Below, one piece after another: positions 17,778-27,236 of a DNA stretch of 64,000 bases (position 1 is the first letter of the stretch; each line of letters begins with the position of its first letter). The stretch is from the NCBI GenBank assembly GCA_017435565.1, contig JAFSEU010000002.1, positions 1 to 64,000 of the forward strand. Direction: 5' to 3'. The notes beneath the pieces were generated by a model. It saw only the letters and a program-made list of their open reading frames with translations, was not told the DNA's origin and searched no databases. This stretch comes from Oscillospiraceae bacterium. Lineage in GTDB: Bacteria; Bacillota; Clostridia; Oscillospirales; Ruminococcaceae. A program made the translations under genes and the position numbers.

Positions 17778-18275
17778 TTATATGAGTTTGCTTTTGAAAA
17801 TACTTGAAATTTCATCAATATTGCATCCGAAAACATACGAAAATTCACTGAAAAGCAACCTTTCAGCATTCTTCATAATTTCTTCATCATAAGAATGAAG
17901 ACGTTTGCCGGATTTTGAAAGTTCAGTCTTGTGAATATATATAGCTTTAAGCGTCGCAGCAAGTGTTTTCGGGTCGGAGTTTTTCAAAGCACTTCTGAAC
18001 TGAGCTTTGCGTTCGATATCGTTGTAATTCCACTCAGCGCCGTAATCGGAGATGTTATCGATAATCTCATTGGCTTCTTCCTTCGACATAATATTTCTTA
18101 TATTATTTTTTCCGTTCGACGCTTCCTTTGGAGCATATATTGTTGTTTTGTCACTTAAAAGCGGTTTTAAAATATAATACTCATTCAAAGAGCCGCAAAA
18201 ATCGCGGACAGTTGTGCCTTCAATGCTGCAAATTCCGCTTGATCCGTAAACAATCGGTTCTTTGCAATCAAACAT
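17778..18275 (-). CDS. CarD/CdnL-type transcription regulator
   Basis: 165 residues. N-terminal RNA polymerase interaction domain: the family pattern (basic/hydrophobic strand, EPIVYGSSGICSIEG, then EYYILKPLLSDKTTIYAP) is the Tudor-like RID that binds the RNA polymerase beta subunit. The C-terminal half is the helical domain (SKEEANEIID, KTLAATLKAIYIHK). It is expected to modulate open-complex stability at promoters such as those for rRNA. The same RID type occurs inside Mfd in this window. Confidence 0.88.
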   Translation of the reverse strand: MFDCKEPIVYGSSGICSIEGTTVRDFCGSLNEYYILKPLLSDKTTIYAPKEASNGKNNIRNIMSKEEANEIIDNISDYGAEWNYNDIERKAQFRSALKNSDPKTLAATLKAIYIHKTELSKSGKRLHSYDEEIMKNAERLLFSEFSYVFGCNIDEISSIFKSKLI

Positions 18276-18427
18276 AAAATACCTTGCCTTTCTCTTCGGG
18301 TGAATTGGTCTTTTTCCTAACTATTATTATATCAATTTTTTAGGTTTTTTGTAATAGTAATTATCAACAAAAAAGATGTGGCAGAAATGGTATAAAATGC
18401 GCATTGAAATTATAAGCAAAACAAAAT

Positions 18428-18452
18428 CGGATACCACGGTTAGTGATATCCG
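18428..18452 (-). terminator. terminator of tRNA-Val
   Basis: CGGATACCAC (18428-18437) pairs with GTGATATCCG (18443-18452), followed on the minus strand by ATTTTGTTTTG. Confidence 0.6.
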
Positions 18453-18476
18453 AAAATGTTATACACGAGCACGTGC

Positions 18477-18553
18477 TGGTGAGGATGAATGGACTTGAAC
18501 CATCGACCCCCTGCATGTCAAGCAGGTACTCTAACCAACTGAGCTACACCCTC
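18477..18553 (-). tRNA. tRNA-Val(GAC)
   Basis: Complete cloverleaf on the minus strand: acceptor GAGGGTG/CATCCTC, anticodon loop TTGACAT in stem CCTGC/GCAGG, T-loop GGTTCAAGTCC, and an encoded CCA end. Anticodon GAC reads GUC/GUU. Confidence 0.93.
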
Positions 18554-18625
18554 AAAACCTTTGATATTTTAACACATAATAAATGCTCTGTCAAGTGAAT
18601 TTTGAAATTTTTGTAAAAATAATAA

Positions 18626-18654
18626 GCACACGCTTCAATTCAAGAAGCGTGTGC
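18626..18654 (-). terminator. terminator of the 18668 gene
   Basis: GCACACGCTT (18626-18635) pairs with AAGCGTGTGC (18645-18654); T-rich downstream on the minus strand. Confidence 0.6.
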
Positions 18655-18667
18655 GATAAAATATGCG

Positions 18668-20113
18668 TCAGGGGTTACCGTGAATATCACTGTATGCTGC
18701 GTCGTATTCCTCTTCGCTATTGCCGCCCTGAGGAAAATCTGCACTAAAATCAAATTCATCCTCGTATGTATAGTCGGGATAACTGCCAATTATGCCGCCT
18801 GAGTCGTAAGACCAGAATGCGCCATATACTGCCAAATCATCACAGTAAACCGACCAATATGTGCCTTCGGCGTCCTGCCCGAGGTATTTGTCGATTGAAT
18901 GTGCTAAGGTTGTGCAGGGCTCACCTTCAACCCAGCCGCTTTCGCCTACGATTCCGCTGCATCCTGTCGGTACTTCCCTGCCTTCAGGATTTTCAGCGTA
19001 TTCAACGACATATGTGGCGGCTGCGGTATATACGGTTTTGGCATTAGCATTTGCAATGCCGGGATTCGTCGATTCATTTGCGCTTTCCATTATTTCTTCC
19101 AGCTCGTCCGTGTCAACACTTGCAGAGCCGATATCAGAAATGTTGATTTCGTATGTGCTTTCTATCGCAAAATCATCATATTCAGATTTGGATTCAATTG
19201 CAATCGATTCGATATAGTTGCCGTCAAGCGTGACAGAAACAGTAAAATTATTATCATCGTTAATATATTCAAATGCATCTTCAAGGTCTTTGATGTCAAT
19301 GTCCATATCATCAAGAGTATCCTCAAGATGTTCCTCAAGAGCTTCAACTACATCTTCAGCCAGAGCTTTGAAATCAGGTGTGAATGTGTAGGTGTGACCG
19401 TCTTCCTCAAAACCGAGATATTCCTCAAGCCAAGCGTCATCATTCAGTTTATCCTGATATGCTTTGATAAATGACTTGATGTTTTCAATGTCGTCATCGT
19501 CAAAATCATCGGATATATCTTCACCCGAAATATCTTCAATCAGCTTAATAATGCCTTCAAAGTCAGATTCTTCAAGCGAATCAAAATTGAGCAGTTCATA
19601 AAATTCAAAAGCATAATCTATATATTCCTGTTCAATTTCGTAATAATCAATATAGTCATCATCAGGAAAGATAGGAGCAATTTTGTTGTCGTAGCATATA
19701 TACCTGTATGTTTGTTCAGACTCTTCTCCGGTGTCGAAAGCAGATTGCGTTTCGCACTCAAGGTCAAAGGCAAGGTCGTCACGGTCGAGAATGACTGCAC
19801 CTTCAATACTTGTCTCTTCTTCGCTGTTGTTATATTCATCCTCGTAGCTGTATTTGCTATTGATCTCAATAGCAAACGAACCTTTATCAATAGTATTCTG
19901 AGCAGCCTTGGCGATATCAGCTACCGGACCGCCACCGAAAAAGTTTGCAAGGGCGAACGCTCCGACGCCGACTGCAGCAACTCCTGCAACAGAGCCGATT
20001 ACAACAGGCACTTTTGATTTTTTCTGAGCTTCGGGAGTTTGCCGGGAGAAATACTCATTTGTTGAAGCCGAATATTCCTGATTCGGAAATTGGTTGTTAT
20101 TGTTGTAATCCAT
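18668..20113 (-). CDS. Membrane-anchored, highly acidic extracellular protein with a pilin-like C-terminal part
   Basis: 481 residues. Residues 1-33 are cytoplasmic and Asn/Gln-rich, followed by one membrane span (VPVVIGSVAGVAAVGVGAFAL) and a large Asp/Glu-rich outer domain (~55-350). After residue 350, NANAKTVYTAAATYVVEYA resembles the helix-to-globule transition of type IV pilin or pseudopilin heads, here without a prepilin leader. The acidic part may bind cations or protein partners. No enzyme motif. Not assigned to a family. Confidence 0.75.
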   Translation of the reverse strand: MDYNNNNQFPNQEYSASTNEYFSRQTPEAQKKSKVPVVIGSVAGVAAVGVGAFALANFFGGGPVADIAKAAQNTIDKGSFAIEINSKYSYEDEYNNSEEETSIEGAVILDRDDLAFDLECETQSAFDTGEESEQTYRYICYDNKIAPIFPDDDYIDYYEIEQEYIDYAFEFYELLNFDSLEESDFEGIIKLIEDISGEDISDDFDDDDIENIKSFIKAYQDKLNDDAWLEEYLGFEEDGHTYTFTPDFKALAEDVVEALEEHLEDTLDDMDIDIKDLEDAFEYINDDNNFTVSVTLDGNYIESIAIESKSEYDDFAIESTYEINISDIGSASVDTDELEEIMESANESTNPGIANANAKTVYTAAATYVVEYAENPEGREVPTGCSGIVGESGWVEGEPCTTLAHSIDKYLGQDAEGTYWSVYCDDLAVYGAFWSYDSGGIIGSYPDYTYEDEFDFSADFPQGGNSEEEYDAAYSDIHGNP

Positions 20114-20201
20114 TCATAAGCCCTCCATATAAATTTATATTGCAATGATAACATAAATATCAAGTTCTGTAAAGAAATTTGTATCTGCGGATTTAATTCG
20201 A

Positions 20202-21320
20202 TTATTTGTCGAGCGTGCCATGTACAAGGCTTTTTAAATATGCATTGATGAATCCGTCAATATCGCCGTCCATAACAGCGTTGATATTTCCGTTTTCAAA
20301 GCCTGTTCTGTGGTCCTTTGCAAGAGTATAGGGCATAAATACATACGAACGAATCTGTGCACCCCATGCAATTTCTTTTTGAACGCCTTTGATATCATCA
20401 ATTTTTTCAAGATGCTCTCTCTCCTTTATTTCAATCAATTTGGATTTAAGCATCTTCATAGCATAATCTCTGTTCTGGAACTGGCTGCGCTGTGTCTGAC
20501 AGGCAACAACAATTCCTGTGGGCAGGTGAGTAAGACGCACAGCGGACGAGGTTTTGTTGATGTGCTGTCCGCCTGCACCACTGGAACGGAAAACGTCCAT
20601 TTTAATGTCTTCAGGACGAATCTCAATATCAAGACTGTCATCAATTTCGGGCATAACTTCGAGAGCAGCAAAAGAAGTATGTCTTCTTCCCGATGAGTCA
20701 AACGGAGAAACGCGTACAAGGCGGTGTACGCCTGATTCGGACTTCATATAGCCATATGCATTTTCGCCTTCAATCAGTATTGATGCACTTTTCAGTCCGG
20801 CTTCATCTCCGTCAAGATAATCAAGGAGAGTAACTTTGAAATTGTGGCGTTCAGCCCAGCGGTTGTACATACGATAAAGCATTTCGGCCCAGTCCTGAGC
20901 TTCGGTACCGCCTGCACCAGCGTGGAATGTAAGAATAGCATTCTTTGTGTCATATTCGCCCGAGAGGAGAGTAGAAAGCTTCATTTCGTCAAGCGTTTTC
21001 ATAAAAGCTTCAGCTTCAGCGTTTATGTCATTTGCTGAATCTTCATCACCCTCTTCAATACAAAGTTCAATGAGTGTTAATGTGTCCTCGAGCATTTCAG
21101 AAAGCTTTTCAAATTTAGCAATTTTGTTTTCAATTGACTTTGAGCGCTGCAAAACCTTTTGTGAGTTTTCAAGATCGTCCCAAAAGTCAGATTTTGCAAT
21201 CTCAGTCTGTAGCTCGTCATATTCTTTTTTGTCAGCGTCAAGGTTGAGCACGTCGTATAGCTCTTTAAGCTGTGGACGGCAGTTTTCAAGAGAAATTCGT
21301 AATTCATCAAGTAATATCAT
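20202..21320 (-). CDS. prfB: Peptide chain release factor 2
   Basis: 372 residues from ATG 21320; an in-frame TTG lies 9 bp upstream. Class I release factor reading UAA/UGA: the peptidyl-hydrolysis motif GGQ occurs in SSGAGGQHINKTSSAVR, and the RF2-specific stop-recognition region is in HLVRVSPFDSSGRRHTSFA. The frame runs straight through LNLDADKKEYDEL, the place where most bacteria need a +1 frameshift. The codons here read CTT GAC (21237-21242), so autoregulation by frameshifting is absent. Confidence 0.95.
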   Translation of the reverse strand: MILLDELRISLENCRPQLKELYDVLNLDADKKEYDELQTEIAKSDFWDDLENSQKVLQRSKSIENKIAKFEKLSEMLEDTLTLIELCIEEGDEDSANDINAEAEAFMKTLDEMKLSTLLSGEYDTKNAILTFHAGAGGTEAQDWAEMLYRMYNRWAERHNFKVTLLDYLDGDEAGLKSASILIEGENAYGYMKSESGVHRLVRVSPFDSSGRRHTSFAALEVMPEIDDSLDIEIRPEDIKMDVFRSSGAGGQHINKTSSAVRLTHLPTGIVVACQTQRSQFQNRDYAMKMLKSKLIEIKEREHLEKIDDIKGVQKEIAWGAQIRSYVFMPYTLAKDHRTGFENGNINAVMDGDIDGFINAYLKSLVHGTLDK

Positions 21321-21460
21321 AAATATCAATTCACCTTTCGATTATCATGTAGTATATATCATAAATAGCTTTTACATTTATATCAATACACCTTTCAAAT
21401 ATTATGCAAGTTATATTATAGCTTATTTTCCTTGAATTTGCAAATTTTTTTTCAAAACTC

Positions 21461-21489
21461 TTTAAAAATGGAAAAATATGTGTTATACT
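21461..21489 (+). promoter_or_regulatory. promoter upstream of the RING-domain gene
   Basis: TATACT at 21484-21489 with a weaker TTTAAA 17 bp upstream. Confidence 0.4.
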
Positions 21490-21564
21490 ATATATATCGT
21501 GATTAAAAATATATACAAAATGCACGAAAACGGAACAACAAAATGTTATATGGAGGAAGAAATA

Positions 21565-22509
21565 ATGTCAAGATACAGCGGAAAAAAATGCGTTATCTGC
21601 GACAAAACTTTTACTGACAGCGATGATATCGTCGTATGTCCCGATTGCGGAACGCCATATCACAGGCAATGCTATAATGCTGCCGGAAGATGTGTTGCCG
21701 ACGGTCTTCACGCGAGTGGCACAAGCTGGCACAGCTTTCAGGTAGAATCAGGTAACATACTTATCTGCAAGCGCTGCAATCATGAAAACTCTCCATCGGC
21801 AATCTTTTGTGAAAAGTGCGGTATGCCGACAAGGATGGTTGATAATAATACTGTTCAGCAGTCACAGACTCAGCAGAATCCTTATTTCTTCTTGTTTGAT
21901 GAATACTGCGGAATTTCTCCTGAAGAAGATTTTGACGGTGTTAAGCTGAAAGAAATCGCAGAGTTTGTCGGACCGAACAAGCGCTACTTTCTTCCCATTT
22001 TCAAAAATATGAAGGATAATAACAGAAAATTCAGCGTGAATCTTCCTGCTGCTTTTTTTCCTCATTACTATTTTGCTTACAGAAAAATGTATCTGCCGAT
22101 GATTCTGGCAGTTGTTTGCTACGCACTTTTAGAAATTCAGATTCAGTTTGAATATATAAAAGACAGTTCAACATTGATACATTCGCTTTTGTCGCAGTAT
22201 CCGAATTTTTTTGAAAAACTTATCTCGTTTGCTGACTCCCGTCTTTGGGTCAATATTAGCAATGTGTTGCTTTTGCTTGGTGTAATTGCATCATTTATAT
22301 TTGCCTTTTTCTCAAATTGGTTTTATTACAGGCACTGCATAAGAAAAATTAAAACTCTGAAGAAAAAGAATAAGGATCTGTCAGATATAAAAGGAACTCT
22401 TGCTAAGTATGGCGGTACAACAATTGCCGGATTGCTCCTCGTGTTCCTGCTGCTTTTGCCATTTATTGCACTCGGCATGGCAGAAAATATGCATATGCTA
22501 CAACAATAA
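21565..22509 (+). CDS. Prokaryotic RING-finger/zinc-ribbon membrane protein
   Basis: 314 residues from ATG 21565, preceded by GGAGGAAG. N-terminal metal-binding module: CVICDKTF, VVCPDCGTPYHRQCY, a RING-type C/H arrangement, then a second zinc ribbon CKRCN...CEKCGMP (~residues 70-90). After a Gln-rich linker comes a DUF2628-like membrane part with three or four spans (MYLPMILAVVCYALL, NVLLLLGVIASFIFAFF, TIAGLLLVFLLLLPFIALG). Bacterial RING domains of this class have been proposed to act in signalling or protein modification; no function is established. 21 bp from galU, so likely co-transcribed. Confidence 0.8.
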   Translation: MSRYSGKKCVICDKTFTDSDDIVVCPDCGTPYHRQCYNAAGRCVADGLHASGTSWHSFQVESGNILICKRCNHENSPSAIFCEKCGMPTRMVDNNTVQQSQTQQNPYFFLFDEYCGISPEEDFDGVKLKEIAEFVGPNKRYFLPIFKNMKDNNRKFSVNLPAAFFPHYYFAYRKMYLPMILAVVCYALLEIQIQFEYIKDSSTLIHSLLSQYPNFFEKLISFADSRLWVNISNVLLLLGVIASFIFAFFSNWFYYRHCIRKIKTLKKKNKDLSDIKGTLAKYGGTTIAGLLLVFLLLLPFIALGMAENMHMLQQ

Positions 22510-22530
22510 TATTTAAGGAGAAGAGATATT

Positions 22531-23406
22531 ATGAAAATCAGAAAGGCTGTCATACCTGCGGCAGGTCTTGGCACAAGAGTTTTGCCTGCAACCAAAGTTA
22601 TGCCCAAGGAGATGCTGACTATTGCGGACAAGCCTGCTATTCAGTATATTGTAGAAGAAGCCGCAAAAAGCGGAATTGAAGATATTTTGATAATTCTCAG
22701 CAGAGGAAAAAGCATTGTTGAGGATCATTTTGACCGTTCACCTGAGCTCGAAGCTCAGCTTATAAAGGGAGGAGATGCTAAAAAAGCGTATCTCGATGAG
22801 GTTTTGAAGGTTTCAGACCTTGCCAATATTACTTTTATCAGACAGCAGGAAATGAAAGGCTTGGGACATGCTGTTTTGCAGGCAAAGAGCTTTGTCGGAA
22901 ATGAACCGTTTGCTGTTCTTTACGGTGATGATGTCATTATTGGCGATGACCCTTGCTGTGGTCAGCTGATCAGAGCATATGATGAATATGGTTTGGGCTG
23001 TGTCGGCATCAAGGAGGTTACTCCCGAACAGATACTTAAGTATTCTTCAATGAAAACTGCGCCTTTGAAAGATAATCTCTATATGATTGACGATATGATT
23101 GAGAAGCCTGCCCCTGACCAGATATTATCGCTTTATTCAATTCTCGGAAGATGCGTTCTGCCGCCTGAGATTTTTGATATTCTTCAAAGCTTACCTCCCG
23201 GTGCAGGCGGTGAAATTCAGCTGACCGACGCTATGAAGGTTCTCGCTCGCAGAGACGGAATCGTTGGTGTTGACTTTACAGGGAAGCGTTATGATATGGG
23301 CAACAAGCTCGGTATATTGCAGGCAAATGTTGAAGTCGGCCTTAATCATCCCGAATACGGCGAAGAATTCAGAAAATATTTGAAAGAAATTGCTTGCACT
23401 CTTTAA
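22531..23406 (+). CDS. galU: UTP-glucose-1-phosphate uridylyltransferase
   Basis: 291 residues. The nucleotide-binding N-terminus AVIPAAGLGTRVLPATKVMPKEM, then KPAIQYIVEEA, VLYGDDVI and a C-terminal GKRYDMGNKLG match GalU. It makes UDP-glucose for cell envelope glycans and glycolipid anchors, fitting with the LTA-synthase-like enzyme at 29478-31397. Confidence 0.96.
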   Translation: MKIRKAVIPAAGLGTRVLPATKVMPKEMLTIADKPAIQYIVEEAAKSGIEDILIILSRGKSIVEDHFDRSPELEAQLIKGGDAKKAYLDEVLKVSDLANITFIRQQEMKGLGHAVLQAKSFVGNEPFAVLYGDDVIIGDDPCCGQLIRAYDEYGLGCVGIKEVTPEQILKYSSMKTAPLKDNLYMIDDMIEKPAPDQILSLYSILGRCVLPPEIFDILQSLPPGAGGEIQLTDAMKVLARRDGIVGVDFTGKRYDMGNKLGILQANVEVGLNHPEYGEEFRKYLKEIACTL

Positions 23407-23416
23407 TCAGATTTGT

Positions 23417-23454
23417 AAAGACACTTATGGGAAATTATCATAAGTGTCTTTTTT
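23417..23454 (+). terminator. terminator after galU
   Basis: AAAGACACTTATG (23417-23429) pairs with CATAAGTGTCTTT (23439-23451), followed by T residues. Confidence 0.7.
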
Positions 23455-23467
23455 GATTTGGCGGAAC

Positions 23468-23503
23468 AAAAACTCCCACGGAAAATTTTTCCGTGGGAGT
23501 TTT
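23468..23503 (-). terminator. terminator after carB
   Basis: A 17-bp perfect stem: AAAACTCCCACGGAAAA (23468-23484) with its complement at 23487-23503. It can work on either strand; carB ends 16 bp away. Confidence 0.7.
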
Positions 23504-23518
23504 ATTTTGTTAATAGAA

Positions 23519-26500
23519 TTATTTGATTGCCTTATGGAATTCCTGAAGTGATTTAACTTCAAGAGTCTTGTTGATGTGAACAGCCTGAATTCCAGCAACG
23601 CTGGCTCTTGCAGCAGCCATTGTTGTGATATAAGGAATTTTAAACTTGATTGCGGTCTTTCTGATATAGCTGTCATCGTGTGAGCTTGTTTTGCTCGAAG
23701 GTGTGTTGATGATAAGGTCGATTTCGCCGTTCATCATCTTATCTGTAACATTGGGTCTGCCCTCATAAAGCTTGTTAACTCTTGTAGCAGGAATACCCGC
23801 CTTATAAAGCTGATCAAATGTTCCGCCTGTTGCCAGAACCTCAAAACCAAGTTCATAGAAGCCTCTTGCAATTTCGTTAAGTTCAGCCTTATCCTGATCA
23901 CATACACTGATAAATACAGTGCCGTTGATGGGAAGAACTGTCTGCGTAGCTTCTGTTGCCTTGTAAAGCGCTTCGCCAAAACGGTTTGAAAGTCCGAGAA
24001 CTTCACCTGTTGAACGCATTTCTGGACCGAGCAATGGGTCAATCTCGGGGAACATATTGAACGGGAATACTGCTTCCTTAACACCATGGTGAGGAATGAA
24101 TTTATCTGTAAGTGATGTCACGGGCGAAGGTCTGCCTGTAAGGTGGCAGGTCATAATTTCGGTTGCAATCTGAACCATATTGATATTACATACCTTTGAA
24201 ACAAGCGGAACAGTTCTGGAAGCTCTGGGGTTTGCTTCAAGAACATATACAGTATTACCTTCAATTGCATACTGCATATTCATAAGACCGCAAACGTTCA
24301 TTTCAACAGCAATTTTCTTCGTATAATCCTTGATTGTGTCAACAATCTGCTGAGAGAGATTCAGAGAGGGGAGTATGCAAGCAGAGTCGCCGGAATGAAC
24401 ACCGGCAAGCTCAATATGCTCCATAACAGCGGGAACATAGCAGTTTGTTCCGTCAGAGATAGCGTCAGCTTCGCATTCTGTTGCGTGATTGAGGAATCTG
24501 TCAATAAGGATAGGTCTGTCAGGAGTTACGCCTACGGCTGCAGACATATAAACTCTCATCATATCATCATCGTGTACGATTTCCATACCTCTTCCGCCGA
24601 GAACATATGAAGGACGAACCATAACAGGATAGCCTATGTTGTTAGCTATTTCAAGCGCTTCATCAACAGTTACTGCCATTCCTGATTCGGGCATGGGGAT
24701 TCCGAGCTTGTCCATCATTGCACGGAAATGGTCTCTGTCTTCGGCGAGGTCGATAGTTTCAGGAGTTGTACCTAAAATGTTTACGCCATTTTTCTTAAGT
24801 GCAGCTGCAAGATTAAGCGGTGTCTGTCCGCCAAACTGCGCAATAACACCAACAGGCTTTTCGTAATTGTGAATGCTGAGAACATCTTCAAGAGTGAGAG
24901 GTTCGAAATAAAGTCTGTCGGAAGTATCATAGTCGGTTGAAACAGTTTCGGGGTTGCAGTTGACAATGATTGTTTCAAAACCGAGCTTTTTAAGCGCAAG
25001 CGAAGCGTGAACACAGCAATAGTCGAACTCGATACCCTGACCTATTCTGTTGGGTCCGCCGCCAAGAATCATAATCTTAGGCTTGTCGCTGTCAACATCT
25101 GTCTGAGATGCTACTTCGTTGTAAGTTGAATAATAATATGCAGCATCCTGTGTTCCGCTTACATGGATTCTATCCCATTTTTCGGTAATGCCGTTAGCAA
25201 TTCTGGCATTTCTGATATCTTCTTCGGGCACATTGAGGATTCTGTGCAGATATCTGTCTGAAAATCCGTTGCACTTTGCATTTTTAAGAACTTCGGCATC
25301 GGGTACACTTCCCTTGAAATCTTCAATAAGAGCAAGCTCTTCCTGCAAAATTTCCTGCATCTGCTCAACAAAATATCTCTTAATTTTTGTCATTTCGCAA
25401 AGCTCATCAACAGTAGCGCCCTTGCGCAAAGCTTCATACATAATAAACTGACGTTCGCTTGAAGGGAATACAAGCTTTGCAAGCAGTTCTTCTTTGGAAA
25501 GAGCTGCAAAATTCTTTCTGAATCCAAGGCCGTAGCAGCTCTGTTCAAGGCTTCTGATTGCCTTCTGGAAAGCTTCCTTGTATGTCTTGCCGATGCTCAT
25601 TACTTCACCGACAGCACGCATCTGTGTGCCGAGCTTGTCTTCGGCGCCCTTGAACTTTTCAAATGCCCATCTTGCAAATTTTATTACTACATAATCGCCG
25701 CCGGGAACGTATTTGTCAAGAGTACCGTGCTTTCCACAGGGGATTTCGTCAAGAGTAAGACCGCATGCAAGCATTGCGGAAATGAGTGCAATCGGGAAAC
25801 CTGTCGCTTTTGAAGCAAGTGCGGAAGAACGTGATGTTCTGGGGTTGATTTCAATAACAACGATTCGGCCCGTTTTGGGGTCGTGAGCGAACTGGCAGTT
25901 ACATCCGCCGATAACATCAATTGCTTCGATAATTTTATATGAAGCTTCCTGCAATTTATCCTGCAATTCCTGTGAAATTGTCAGCATAGGAGCCGAGCAG
26001 AACGAGTCGCCTGTATGAACACCGATAGGATCAATATTTTCAATAAAACAAACAGTGATTTTGTTGTTTTTAGCATCGCGCACAACTTCAAGCTCAAGCT
26101 CTTCCCAACCGGAAATACATTCTTCAACGAGAACCTGTCCGACCAAGCTTGCCTGCAAGCCTCTTGCGCAAACAACCTTTAGTTCTTCAACATTGTATAC
26201 AATACCGCCGCCTGTGCCACCCATTGTATAGGCAGGACGAAGAACAACGGGATAGCCGAGTTGGTCGGCAATTTCAAGGGCTTCATCGACAGAATAGGCA
26301 ACCTCACTTCGAGCCATTTCAATGCCAAGCGAATCCATTGTCTTTTTAAACTCGATTCTGTCCTCGCCGCGCTCAATTGCGTCTACCTGAATGCCGATTA
26401 CTTTTACGTTATACTTTTCAAGAACGCCTTTTTCGGAAAGTTCGGAGCAGAGATTTAATCCGGACTGACCGCCTAAATTAGGTAAAAGTGCGTCGGGGCG

Positions 26501-26743
26501 TTCCTTGGCAATAATCTGTTCAAGTCTGTGCGCATTCAAAGGCTCGATATAGGTTATATCGGCAACATCGGGGTCTGTCATAATAGTTGCGGGATTTGAA
26601 TTTACAAGCACAATTTCGTATCCTAAGTTTTTAAGTGCTTTACAAGCCTGTGTGCCTGAATAGTCAAATTCACACGCCTGTCCGATGATTATAGGTCCCG
26701 AACCAATAATCAGTACTTTGTTTATGTCCTCTCTTTTTGGCAT
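23519..26743 (-). CDS. carB: Carbamoyl-phosphate synthase large subunit
   Basis: 1074 residues from ATG 26743 (GAGGTG 7 bp upstream). Two tandem ATP-grasp synthetase halves: the first starts KVLIIGSGPIIIGQACEFDY, the second KIMILGGGPNRIGQGIEFDY. A C-terminal allosteric MGS-like domain follows (VFISVCDQDKAELNEIARGF). It makes carbamoyl phosphate from bicarbonate, ATP and glutamine-derived ammonia for pyrimidines and arginine. The glutaminase subunit gene carA is not next to it. Confidence 0.97.
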   Translation of the reverse strand: MPKREDINKVLIIGSGPIIIGQACEFDYSGTQACKALKNLGYEIVLVNSNPATIMTDPDVADITYIEPLNAHRLEQIIAKERPDALLPNLGGQSGLNLCSELSEKGVLEKYNVKVIGIQVDAIERGEDRIEFKKTMDSLGIEMARSEVAYSVDEALEIADQLGYPVVLRPAYTMGGTGGGIVYNVEELKVVCARGLQASLVGQVLVEECISGWEELELEVVRDAKNNKITVCFIENIDPIGVHTGDSFCSAPMLTISQELQDKLQEASYKIIEAIDVIGGCNCQFAHDPKTGRIVVIEINPRTSRSSALASKATGFPIALISAMLACGLTLDEIPCGKHGTLDKYVPGGDYVVIKFARWAFEKFKGAEDKLGTQMRAVGEVMSIGKTYKEAFQKAIRSLEQSCYGLGFRKNFAALSKEELLAKLVFPSSERQFIMYEALRKGATVDELCEMTKIKRYFVEQMQEILQEELALIEDFKGSVPDAEVLKNAKCNGFSDRYLHRILNVPEEDIRNARIANGITEKWDRIHVSGTQDAAYYYSTYNEVASQTDVDSDKPKIMILGGGPNRIGQGIEFDYCCVHASLALKKLGFETIIVNCNPETVSTDYDTSDRLYFEPLTLEDVLSIHNYEKPVGVIAQFGGQTPLNLAAALKKNGVNILGTTPETIDLAEDRDHFRAMMDKLGIPMPESGMAVTVDEALEIANNIGYPVMVRPSYVLGGRGMEIVHDDDMMRVYMSAAVGVTPDRPILIDRFLNHATECEADAISDGTNCYVPAVMEHIELAGVHSGDSACILPSLNLSQQIVDTIKDYTKKIAVEMNVCGLMNMQYAIEGNTVYVLEANPRASRTVPLVSKVCNINMVQIATEIMTCHLTGRPSPVTSLTDKFIPHHGVKEAVFPFNMFPEIDPLLGPEMRSTGEVLGLSNRFGEALYKATEATQTVLPINGTVFISVCDQDKAELNEIARGFYELGFEVLATGGTFDQLYKAGIPATRVNKLYEGRPNVTDKMMNGEIDLIINTPSSKTSSHDDSYIRKTAIKFKIPYITTMAAARASVAGIQAVHINKTLEVKSLQEFHKAIK

Positions 26744-26887
26744 AAATAAACACCTCATTTCAATCATTCATTATACCACATTCTTATCATAATTTGCAAG
26801 TATCCGGCATAATGATTATTAGCCTGTCATATTTTGTTTTTTTATGCAATATAACAGCATTAAGAAGATAACTGTTTATGCAAAAAA

Positions 26888-26920
26888 CAAGCCGTCAAGA
26901 AAAAACAACTTGACAGCTTG
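26888..26920 (-). terminator. terminator of a small minus-strand transcript
   Basis: On the minus strand CAAGCTGTCAAG (26909-26920) pairs with CTTGACGGCTTG (26888-26899), one U-G pair, followed by TTTTTTG. Confidence 0.65.
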
Positions 26921-26927
26921 AATAAAA

Positions 26928-27044
26928 TCAAAATATAAGTGAATCGGAAAAGAAGAGCTTCTCCAAAACAGAATATCTGAAAGGAGAAACAACAGACTCT
27001 GTGTTTTTATAAGTACAATAACCCAAACAAAACGCAGACATCAT
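26928..27044 (-). CDS. Possible 38-residue peptide or small RNA unit
   Basis: An open frame from two tandem ATGs (27044, 27041) to TGA, encoding MMSAFCLGYCTYKNTES and ending FFSDSLIF. The AAGGG element is about 13 bp upstream of the first ATG, longer than ideal. It sits between its own consensus promoter (27081-27109) and a terminator (26888-26920), so a transcript of about 190 nt is likely. Whether the product is the peptide or the RNA itself is open. Confidence 0.35.
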   Translation of the reverse strand: MMSAFCLGYCTYKNTESVVSPFRYSVLEKLFFSDSLIF

Positions 27045-27080
27045 ATTACACATTCATCCCTTCAAATATTTATCTTATAA

Positions 27081-27109
27081 ATGATATCACATTTTTATTT
27101 TTATGTCAA
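27081..27109 (-). promoter_or_regulatory. consensus promoter of the small transcript
   Basis: On the minus strand TTGACA (27104-27109), 17 bp, TATCAT (27081-27086). Confidence 0.7.
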
Positions 27110-27202
27110 TAGGAAAATTTATTTTTTATCAGAAAAGTAAATAAACCATATCAATCCAAAATATATTTTCCTTTAGTGTTTATTTGGTTTTGATAAAAAA
27201 AT

Positions 27203-27231
27203 AAACGGGCTCTACTGTGTAGAACCCGTTT
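27203..27231 (-). terminator. terminator of the tRNA cluster
   Basis: AAACGGGTTCTA pairs with TAGAGCCCGTTT on the minus strand, with one G-U pair, followed by ATTTTTTTA. Confidence 0.65.
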
Positions 27232-27236
27232 TTGAA

